Assembly (NCBI GenBank): GCA_964342675.1
Contig: CAYFFR010000051.1
Location: 1-5,298 of the forward strand
DNA length: 5,298 bases
Origin: MED-G82 sp964342675
GTDB lineage: Bacteria > Pseudomonadota > Gammaproteobacteria > Magnimaribacterales > D2472
Direction: 5' to 3'
The notes beneath the pieces were generated by a model. That model saw nothing but the letters and a program-made list of their open reading frames with translations. It did not search any database and was not told the origin of the DNA. A program made the position numbers and the translations under genes. Each line of letters begins with the position of its first letter. The first letter of the stretch is position 1. Positions 1-4,953 of the stretch are shown one piece after another.

Positions 1-155
1 TTAGGGGGAGAGAGATTTTAAACTCAAATTTAGGTCTTGATTTGTTAAATCGAATACGAGAAGACCTTGAAGATGTTGCACAAGTTGATCAAGAGCCATC
101 TCTTGAAGGCAAGCAACTACAAATGGTTTTATCAAGATTGAAGAAAAAGAAATAA
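1..155 (+). CDS. infC: Translation initiation factor IF3, C-terminal end (partial)
   Basis: This is the last 50 codons of IF3, read from base 3 to the TAA at 153-155; bases 1-2 are the end of a preceding codon. The peptide opens RGREILNSNLG and ends with MVLSRLKKKK. It aligns without gaps to the last 50 residues of E. coli IF3 (RGREMAHQQIG to the PKKKQ tail), so this is the end of the C-terminal domain. IF3 binds the 30S subunit, keeps it apart from 50S and checks initiator tRNA and start codon selection; the C-terminal domain carries most of the 30S affinity (established knowledge). It lies 2 bases upstream of rpmI, as expected for the infC-rpmI-rplT operon. The N-terminal domain and the start codon, often an unusual AUU in E. 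coli relatives, are outside the window. Confidence 0.95.
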   Translation, partial: RGREILNSNLGLDLLNRIREDLEDVAQVDQEPSLEGKQLQMVLSRLKKKK

Positions 156-157
156 GC

Positions 158-352
158 ATGGGCTATAAATTAAAAACACACTCAAGCGCAAAAAAGAGAT
201 TTAAGAAAACCGGTATGGGTTTGAAGAGAAGAAGTGCAAATAGGAATCACATTTTAACTAAGCAATCCACCAAGAGAAAAAGGCACAATAGGGGCATGAT
301 TAAGATGGATAATGAAGCCGCGAAGGTTGCAACAAAATTACTTGTAAATTAA
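158..352 (+). CDS. rpmI: 50S ribosomal protein L35 (bL35)
   Basis: A 64-residue, highly basic protein, the normal length for bL35. The family signature is plain: KTHSSAKKRFKKTG at residues 6-19 and the HILTKQSTKRKR block at about 31-42. It is a structural protein of the large ribosomal subunit. The ATG at 158 sits 2 bases after the infC stop, and the N-terminus MGYKLKTH matches the usual MPKMKTH-type start, which fixes the start codon. Upstream there is only A-rich sequence inside the end of infC (AAGAAA), not a convincing Shine-Dalgarno site, so translation probably depends on coupling to infC. In E. coli, L20 represses this operon by binding RNA upstream of rpmI. Any such operator would have to lie within infC here, and I cannot identify one. 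Confidence 0.97.
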   Translation: MGYKLKTHSSAKKRFKKTGMGLKRRSANRNHILTKQSTKRKRHNRGMIKMDNEAAKVATKLLVN

Positions 353-361
353 GAGAGTATA

Positions 362-709
362 ATGCCTAGAACTACAAAAGCAGTTACAGCAAAGGCTAAG
401 CATAAAAAAGTTTTATCTTCTGCAAAAGGCTATTATGGTGCAAGAAGTAGACTGTATAAGACAGCTAAGCAGTCCAATATCAAAGCTATGCAATATGCTT
501 TTAGGGATAGAAAGAATAAGAAAAGAAGCTTCAGATCTTTATGGATAACAAGAATTTCTGCTGCACTTATGGAACATCCAATTAACTATAGTCAATTCAT
601 TCATATGCTTAATAAAGCCGATGTTCAATTGGATAGGAAAATATTATCAGGAATCGCTTATTCAGATCCTAATACTTTTAAGAAGATTGTAGAAAAAGTC
701 GGGCTATAA
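362..709 (+). CDS. rplT: 50S ribosomal protein L20 (bL20)
   Basis: A 115-residue basic protein, close to the usual 117-119 of bL20. Family motifs include AKGYYGARSRLYKTAKQ near residues 22-38, the AFRDRKNKKRSFRSLWITRI block near 46-65 and the C-terminal LDRKILSGIAYSDP near 90-103. L20 binds 23S rRNA early in 50S assembly through its long basic N-terminal arm, and in several bacteria its C-terminal domain also represses its own operon (established knowledge). The ATG at 362 lies 9 bases after the rpmI stop and gives the standard MPRTTKAVTAKAKHKK-type start. A weak purine run, AGAGAG at 352-357, is the only ribosome-binding candidate. The stop at 707-709 lies in the loop of a small GC hairpin that abuts pheS. 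Confidence 0.97.
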   Translation: MPRTTKAVTAKAKHKKVLSSAKGYYGARSRLYKTAKQSNIKAMQYAFRDRKNKKRSFRSLWITRISAALMEHPINYSQFIHMLNKADVQLDRKILSGIAYSDPNTFKKIVEKVGL

Positions 710-714
710 TGCCC
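701..714 (+). other. GC hairpin at the rplT-pheS junction with a TATAAT loop
   Basis: GGGC at 701-704 and GCCC at 711-714 form a perfect 4-bp inverted repeat around the loop TATAAT (705-710). It covers the rplT stop codon and ends 2 bases before the pheS ATG. The stem is too short, and lacks a U-tract, so it is not a convincing terminator. The loop is an exact match to the sigma-70 -10 consensus, but I see no good -35 hexamer 16-18 bases upstream (the sequence there reads like AAGATT). It could affect ribosome hand-over from rplT to pheS or act as a weak internal promoter. Chance is also possible. Confidence 0.3.
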
Positions 715-716
715 TT

Positions 717-1691
717 ATGCTCATACCAAAGGATTTAACTAAAAAAGCGTCTGTTCGTCTAAAGCAGGTTAAGACAGAGTCTGATTTCTTTAAGATCAGA
801 TCAGAATTTCTTGGTAAGAAATCAGTAATCCAGAAATCTTTTCAAGCACTTAGAAAGTTGCCTCAGTCAGAAAAAATAAAAACTGCAAAAAAATTAAATT
901 TAATTCAGTCAGATCTATCTTTAATCTTTAATAATTTTGCTAATGAACTCAGATCAACTGTCAATTTTCAACCAATAGATATTTCTCTTCCAGCTTTTCA
1001 AGAGTATGGGAGTGCTCACCCAATATCAAAAACAATTGACAAGATTTTGGCATATTTTGAGCATCTCAATTATCAAACATTTTTTGGAAATGAAATAGAA
1101 ACTGATTGGTATAATTTTGGAGCATTAAATTTCCCCGATGATCATCCTGCTAGACAGATGCATGATACTTTTTATATTGATTCTAAATCAAAAAAGGGCT
1201 ATCTCTTAAGAACACATACCTCAAATACTCAAATACACTCTATGCTAGATCAGTCTGCTCCTATTTATATGTTATCAGCTGGTAGAGTATATAGGTGTGA
1301 CTCTGATACAACACATTTACCTATGTTTACTCAGATAGAGGGCTTAGCAGTTGATAAAGATATTTCGTTTGTAGATCTAAAGGGAATCATAATTGATTTC
1401 CTTCAATACTTCTTTGATCGTAAAATGGATGTTAGATTTAGACCTTCTTATTTTCCTTTCACAGAACCTTCAGCAGAGGTGGATATAAAGTTTGGTACAT
1501 CGGGTTGGTTGGAAGTCTTGGGTTGTGGAATGGTCCACCCCAATGTTTTATCAACATGTCAGATAAATCCAAAATTATATTCAGGATTTGCTTTTGGTTT
1601 AGGGGTTGAAAGGCTAGCAATGTTGTATTACGGAGTTAAAGATATCAGAGAATTCTATGCATCAAATTTAGATTTTCTTAATCAGGTCTAA
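717..1691 (+). CDS. pheS: Phenylalanyl-tRNA synthetase, alpha subunit
   Basis: This is the catalytic alpha subunit of the heterotetrameric class II enzyme that attaches phenylalanine to tRNA-Phe in the cytoplasm using ATP. Its 324 residues compare with 327 in E. coli. The N-terminal 80 or so residues form the charged helical arm. The catalytic core follows: HPISKTIDKILAYFE (101-115, motif 1 region), HTSNTQ (167-172), GRVYRCDSDTTHLPMFTQIEG (motif 2, 189-209), SYFPFTEPSAEVD (244-256, Phe pocket) and GFAFGLGVERL (motif 3, 290-300). Ala292 corresponds to E. coli Ala294, which limits pocket size. Mild oddities are HTSNTQIH where HTSPVQIR is typical, and FTQ in place of FHQ in motif 2. It starts 7 bases after rplT with no Shine-Dalgarno site; homology from the first residues supports ATG 717. 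pheT follows after 2 bases. Confidence 0.97.
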   Translation: MLIPKDLTKKASVRLKQVKTESDFFKIRSEFLGKKSVIQKSFQALRKLPQSEKIKTAKKLNLIQSDLSLIFNNFANELRSTVNFQPIDISLPAFQEYGSAHPISKTIDKILAYFEHLNYQTFFGNEIETDWYNFGALNFPDDHPARQMHDTFYIDSKSKKGYLLRTHTSNTQIHSMLDQSAPIYMLSAGRVYRCDSDTTHLPMFTQIEGLAVDKDISFVDLKGIIIDFLQYFFDRKMDVRFRPSYFPFTEPSAEVDIKFGTSGWLEVLGCGMVHPNVLSTCQINPKLYSGFAFGLGVERLAMLYYGVKDIREFYASNLDFLNQV

Positions 1692-1693
1692 TC

Positions 1694-3715
1694 ATGAAGA
1701 TAGATTATAAATTCCTTAAATCATACTTAAGAACAAATTTATCTCCTTTAAAAATTGTTGAAATATTTACTAATCTTGGGCTTGAGTGTGAGCTTTCTAA
1801 AGACTCTATTCACTTTGATCTCACGCCCAATAGAGCCGATGCTTTTTCTTTGTTAGGTTTAGCAAGAGAGTTTTATGCATATAACAATCAAGAATTTAAA
1901 CTTAAAGCTCTAAATAGAAAAAGAATCCACTTTAAAGATTCTAAAGAATATATTCGTTCAGTTCATTCCCTCGGTTGTCAAAATTATCATTTGTTAATCG
2001 TGGATGATATAAAAATAAAAAAATCTCTTCCAAAAAGGATTAAGAATTTACTGGAAGTGGCGGGGATTCCGTTAGTTCATCCATTAGTTGATTTAGGGAA
2101 TTATGTGATGCTTGAATTGGGTGCCCCTCTTCATGTTTTTGATAAAGATAAGATCACATTTCCTATTACTGTTGGTTATCCAGACAGAGATGAGAAAGTA
2201 CAAGTGATTGGCAATGAAATCAAGATAGTTGACAAGAACACATTAACTATTAGAGATCAAAAGGAATGCATCGCATTAGCTGGGATCATAGGCAACCTAA
2301 ATACTTCTGTTTCACGATCAACTTCTTCAATAGCAGTAGAGTCAGCATCATTCTTGTCTAAGAAAGTAATAAATAAAGCCAGGTCATATGGTCTTAATAC
2401 AGAGGCATCTATAAGATTTGAAAGGGGAGTTGACCCATGCATCCAAGATATAGCCTTAAACTATTTTCTATATTTATTAGATGGCATAGCTAGCTTTAAA
2501 AGATCTTATGGTTTTTGTAAATCTCATAAGATGAAACCATGCAAGACTATTAACTTCAATATTCAAAGATTCAATAAGCTATCTGGATTAGATCTTTCAC
2601 TTTCTTTTGCAAAAAGTCTGTTTGTGAATTTAGGTTTCAATATAGAAAGATCTAATAAAAATTCTTTATTCTTAAGATCTCCGAGTTATAGATTTGATAT
2701 AGAAATACCGGAGGACTTATATGAAGAAATCTTGAGGCATTATGGATATAACAATGTGCCTCTACGCCCTCCAAAACCATCCAATTCATTAACATTCAAG
2801 CATTTAGAACAATTAAGCACCATTAAAAGCATTTCATCTTTTCTCATAAACCGAGGGTACCAAGAAATGATGCATGTTCCATTTGTCAACTCAAACCCAC
2901 AGCTCAATGATTCAAGCTCTGATGTCAAAGTTATGAATCCGATTAATAACGAAGAGCCATTATTAAGGAATAATTTAATTGTTAGCTTACTAAATGCTTT
3001 ATCAAATAATCTTAAAAAGGGACATAAAAGAGTCTTGGGATTTGAGGCAGCAAATATTTTTTATAAAACAAAAGATAAGTTTGCCGAAGAGTCACACATT
3101 AGTGGAATTGGATATGTGCATGACAAGTATAAGGACTGGTCCGGGAAGCACTCTAACTATAACTTCTTTGACCTAAAAAAAGATATGCTCGATTTACTTA
3201 AACACCTAAATATTAATGATTATTCTGCAAAAGTTAATATTGATAATTCAATCTTTAACGCTAATTCTTTATCTATTTTATCCTCATCAAATGATGAGTT
3301 AATGAAATTTGGAGAAATTAACCAGGCCTTATATGGAAGTGTAGTGAAAAATCCAGTATATGGTTTCCAGATTCTTCCTAGCAACCTTTATGTTGATTCG
3401 AAGCAACCAAAACAGATTAACATACCAAGTAAATACCCCTTATCTGAGCGGGATCTGAATTTTGTTTTAGATGCAAGAATCTCTTTTTCTGAAGTATACA
3501 AAATAATCTCTAGTTTAAATATTAAGATTTTAAAAGATATAAGACTAATAGATTTATTTTCAGGCAAAGGATTAAAGAGCAATAAAATTAGCATGACTCT
3601 TAGATTTGTTTTACAAAGTAACTCAAAATCCTTAACAGATGAAGAAGTGAACTTGGTGATTGATAGGATTCATAAATCTCTTGTAACAAAACTTTCAGCA
3701 ACTTTAAGAAAATGA
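1694..3715 (+). CDS. pheT: Phenylalanyl-tRNA synthetase, beta subunit lacking the OB-fold tRNA-binding domain
   Basis: The beta subunit pairs with PheS, binds tRNA and clears Tyr-tRNA-Phe. It has 673 residues against about 795 in E. coli. Residues 1-31 match the E. coli start through GLE. Residue 39 onward (IHFDLTPNRAD) then matches E. coli from about residue 158. The roughly 118-119 residues between, the EMAP-like OB fold (B2), are absent, while the reading frame stays open and clean. The remaining order is normal: rest of B1 (39-75), B3/B4 editing domain (about 90-275), B5 (about 285-357), B6-B7 pseudo-catalytic core (about 370-570) and the C-terminal anticodon-binding FDX-ACB domain (about 579-673). 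Editing residues G200, H147, E216, T236 and A238 correspond to E. coli G318, H265, E334, T354 and A356, but P126 replaces R244. A weak AGG at 1684-1686 precedes ATG 1694. The stop overlaps the ihfA start by 4 bases. Confidence 0.95.
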   Translation: MKIDYKFLKSYLRTNLSPLKIVEIFTNLGLECELSKDSIHFDLTPNRADAFSLLGLAREFYAYNNQEFKLKALNRKRIHFKDSKEYIRSVHSLGCQNYHLLIVDDIKIKKSLPKRIKNLLEVAGIPLVHPLVDLGNYVMLELGAPLHVFDKDKITFPITVGYPDRDEKVQVIGNEIKIVDKNTLTIRDQKECIALAGIIGNLNTSVSRSTSSIAVESASFLSKKVINKARSYGLNTEASIRFERGVDPCIQDIALNYFLYLLDGIASFKRSYGFCKSHKMKPCKTINFNIQRFNKLSGLDLSLSFAKSLFVNLGFNIERSNKNSLFLRSPSYRFDIEIPEDLYEEILRHYGYNNVPLRPPKPSNSLTFKHLEQLSTIKSISSFLINRGYQEMMHVPFVNSNPQLNDSSSDVKVMNPINNEEPLLRNNLIVSLLNALSNNLKKGHKRVLGFEAANIFYKTKDKFAEESHISGIGYVHDKYKDWSGKHSNYNFFDLKKDMLDLLKHLNINDYSAKVNIDNSIFNANSLSILSSSNDELMKFGEINQALYGSVVKNPVYGFQILPSNLYVDSKQPKQINIPSKYPLSERDLNFVLDARISFSEVYKIISSLNIKILKDIRLIDLFSGKGLKSNKISMTLRFVLQSNSKSLTDEEVNLVIDRIHKSLVTKLSATLRK

Positions 3716-3990
3716 CTATTACAAAAAAAGATCTTATAAGGGTTATAAGTGCTGAGATGGGGTTCTCTTCTAAATTATCTCAAGACCTAGTGAATAGATT
3801 CTTTAATACCATTAAAGACGAACTTAATTCTGGTAAAAAGATTAAGCTATCTGGATTTGGAACATTTGAATTAGTTGAAACTAAAGAGAGAGTTGGCAGA
3901 AATCCTAAAACAATGAAAAGCTATCCTATTCCTTCAACAAAAAAAGTGAAGTTTACGTTATCGAACAAAGCTAAAAGAATTATTAATTAA
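3712..3990 (+). CDS. ihfA: Integration host factor, alpha subunit
   Basis: A 92-residue member of the HU/IHF family, a little shorter than E. coli IhfA (99). With IhfB it would form the heterodimer that bends DNA sharply at specific sites in the nucleoid. Visible family features are KKDLI near the N-terminus, KIKLSGFGTFEL at 43-54 (the conserved KLSGFG) and GRNPKT at 62-67, containing Pro65, which in E. coli intercalates in the minor groove to make the kink. The gly-rich FRPGQKLK segment near the C-terminus of E. coli IhfA is replaced by FTLSNKAKR (81-89), and the final tail is missing. Position directly behind pheT with an ATGA overlap is the basis for calling it ihfA and not ihfB or hup, and it implies coupled translation. 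The TAA at 3988-3990 overlaps the stop of the convergent gene. Confidence 0.92.
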   Translation: MTITKKDLIRVISAEMGFSSKLSQDLVNRFFNTIKDELNSGKKIKLSGFGTFELVETKERVGRNPKTMKSYPIPSTKKVKFTLSNKAKRIIN

Positions 3991-4757
3991 AGATTTAAGC
4001 TAACCCCACCATCGACTGTTATAAGTTGCCCGGTCACAAGGTTGCTACCATCAACCAAATGAAGGACTACTTCAGCTATAGATTCAGGCGTACATGTTTT
4101 CTTCAGTGGTGCAGTGTTTTCAATATGATGCTTTGTGCCTTCATAAACCTCCTCTCCCATACCCTTTTTAAGCCACTCCCCCTCGATAAAACCGGGACAT
4201 ATTGCATTGACTCTAATTGGACCAAGATTTCTAGCCATTGATAGAGTCATTGTATTTAGTGCTCCTTTAGAAGCAGCATATGCAACAGAGCTTCCAATTC
4301 CCTTGATTCCTGCTATAGAAGATATATTTACAATGCTTGGATTTGGACTTTCATTTAGAAAAGGTTTAGCTGCAGTTACCATTTGAAAAGGCCCAATTAC
4401 ATTTACTGCGTAAATGCGAACAAAATCTTCATAAGTCAAACCATCTAAATCCGAGTGATCCCAAACAAATTTAGTCGTTCCCGCATTATTAATGATAGCA
4501 TCTAGTCTTCCCCAGCTCTCTATACATTTTTTTACAGAGTTAACACAATCATCTTTATTTGAAACATCTGAGACTATTGGAGTGATTTCGGTCTCATGGT
4601 TTGATGAAAAACTAGCAATTTCTTTTGCCTGGTCTAAGGTTGAAGTACACGTGATTAAAACATTCCAACCTTTAGCACAAAGCATTCGAGCAGTTGATGC
4701 TCCAACCCCTCTACTTCCTCCAGTCACGATAGCTACTGGATGCTGATTTTTAGACAT
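3987..4757 (-). CDS. Short-chain dehydrogenase/reductase, FabG-like, substrate unknown
   Basis: A 256-residue classical SDR oxidoreductase with a Rossmann fold. The cofactor motif TGGSRGVG is at residues 12-19; D64 binds the adenine ring region; NNAG is at 90-93. The catalytic set is N119, S147, Y160 and K164 (in YAASK), and the PG motif is at 188-189. The arginine in the glycine-rich loop, and the lack of an acidic residue after the second strand (LITCTST), favour NADPH over NADH by family rules; this is inference. It resembles 3-oxoacyl-ACP reductases, but such likeness does not fix the substrate, and there is no fatty acid or polyketide gene beside it, so I give no symbol. The start at 4757 puts the cofactor motif at the normal distance from the N-terminus. 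No Shine-Dalgarno site is visible. It converges on ihfA and diverges from gyrA. Codon use and A+T look like its neighbours. Confidence 0.93.
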   Translation of the reverse strand: MSKNQHPVAIVTGGSRGVGASTARMLCAKGWNVLITCTSTLDQAKEIASFSSNHETEITPIVSDVSNKDDCVNSVKKCIESWGRLDAIINNAGTTKFVWDHSDLDGLTYEDFVRIYAVNVIGPFQMVTAAKPFLNESPNPSIVNISSIAGIKGIGSSVAYAASKGALNTMTLSMARNLGPIRVNAICPGFIEGEWLKKGMGEEVYEGTKHHIENTAPLKKTCTPESIAEVVLHLVDGSNLVTGQLITVDGGVSLNL

Positions 4758-4886
4758 ATTTTTTAGGTTATTTTATTCAGAATAATATGTCTACTCTTTT
4801 AACATAATTATTTTTTTAAACTCTCAAAAATCAATTCTCGGTCTTTAATTTTATGGATTTAAACAGTAATTTAATACACTAAAATA

Positions 4887-4895
4887 TGGTAAAAT
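4887..4895 (+). promoter_or_regulatory. Candidate extended -10 promoter element for gyrA
   Basis: TGGTAAAAT reads as TG, one base, then TAAAAT, a five-of-six match to TATAAT with the extended -10 dinucleotide. The -35 region about 17 bases upstream (TAATTT at 4867-4872) is poor, which is tolerated by extended -10 promoters. Transcription from here would begin near 4902 and give a leader of about 50 bases. A second -10-like hexamer, TATAAA at 4925-4930, would give a leader under 20 bases. Both are weak evidence in such AT-rich sequence. Confidence 0.3.
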
Positions 4896-4903
4896 AAGCA
4901 CAT

Positions 4904-4919
4904 AAAAATAAGTATTTTT
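4904..4919. repeat. AT-only inverted repeat upstream of gyrA
   Basis: AAAAATA (4904-4910) and TATTTTT (4913-4919) are perfect reverse complements separated by AG. It lies 35 bases before the gyrA start, between the two candidate -10 hexamers. The arms are all A/T, so an RNA hairpin would be weak. It may be a protein site or a chance product of composition. Confidence 0.3.
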
Positions 4920-4928
4920 TCTTGTATA

Positions 4929-4942
4929 AAAAAGATCTTTTT
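4929..4942. repeat. 14-bp perfect palindrome just upstream of gyrA
   Basis: AAAAAGATCTTTTT is a perfect palindrome centred between 4935 and 4936, ending 11 bases before the gyrA ATG, where a ribosome-binding site would normally lie. It could be an operator, or a small hairpin in the leader. Nothing in the sequence identifies a binding protein. Confidence 0.4.
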
Positions 4943-4953
4943 CAATAATATTA

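Larger units (their letters stand above)
4758..4953. promoter_or_regulatory. AT-rich divergent intergenic region between the SDR gene and gyrA
   Basis: This 196-base stretch is the only sizeable non-coding segment in the window and must hold the start signals for two divergent genes. It is extremely A+T rich, with many A and T tracts, which makes consensus matches common by chance. Minus-strand candidates for the SDR gene are a TATTAT -10-like hexamer at 4787-4782 with no good -35, or TTGATT (4834-4829) as a -35 with a poor -10 beyond it. For gyrA, the best candidate is the extended -10 annotated separately. No tRNA, riboswitch or rho-independent terminator is apparent. Confidence 0.6.

Noticed and set aside
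709..738. Nine-codon frame starting at the TAATG overlap after rplT, considered as a pheM-like leader
   Set aside because: It has no Phe codons, overlaps the pheS start out of frame and has no following terminator, so it does not fit an attenuator leader. Noted only as a possible decoy start.
2257..2442. Minus-strand open frame of 61 codons inside pheT
   Set aside because: It is antisense to the well-conserved editing domain of pheT, has no recognisable family features and no start signal.
2740..2928. Minus-strand open frame of 62 codons inside pheT
   Set aside because: Shadow of conserved pheT sequence around the B5/B6 boundary; the peptide looks like random translation.
2994..3176. Plus-strand open frame of 60 codons overlapping pheT in another frame
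   Set aside because: Lies wholly within the pheT core in an alternative frame, with no protein family resemblance.
3388..3594. Minus-strand open frame of 68 codons opposite the 3' part of pheT
   Set aside because: The hydrophobic look (LILLLFNP) is a product of AT-rich complement; pheT is clearly the coding strand across the FDX-ACB domain.
1694..3715. pheT as a pseudogene or frameshifted gene because of its short length
   Set aside because: The frame is open throughout, every domain other than B2 is present in order with conserved motifs, and both ends match full-length relatives. The shortness is one internal, in-frame loss.
4026..4746. Two plus-strand open frames (4026-4241 and 4492-4746) opposite the SDR gene
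   Set aside because: Both are antisense to a gene with all classical SDR motifs in the correct order and spacing, and neither resembles a known family.
4829..4841. Possible IHF site beginning AATCAA in the intergenic region
   Set aside because: Only the WATCAA half matches; the TTR half is CGG here, so the consensus fails.
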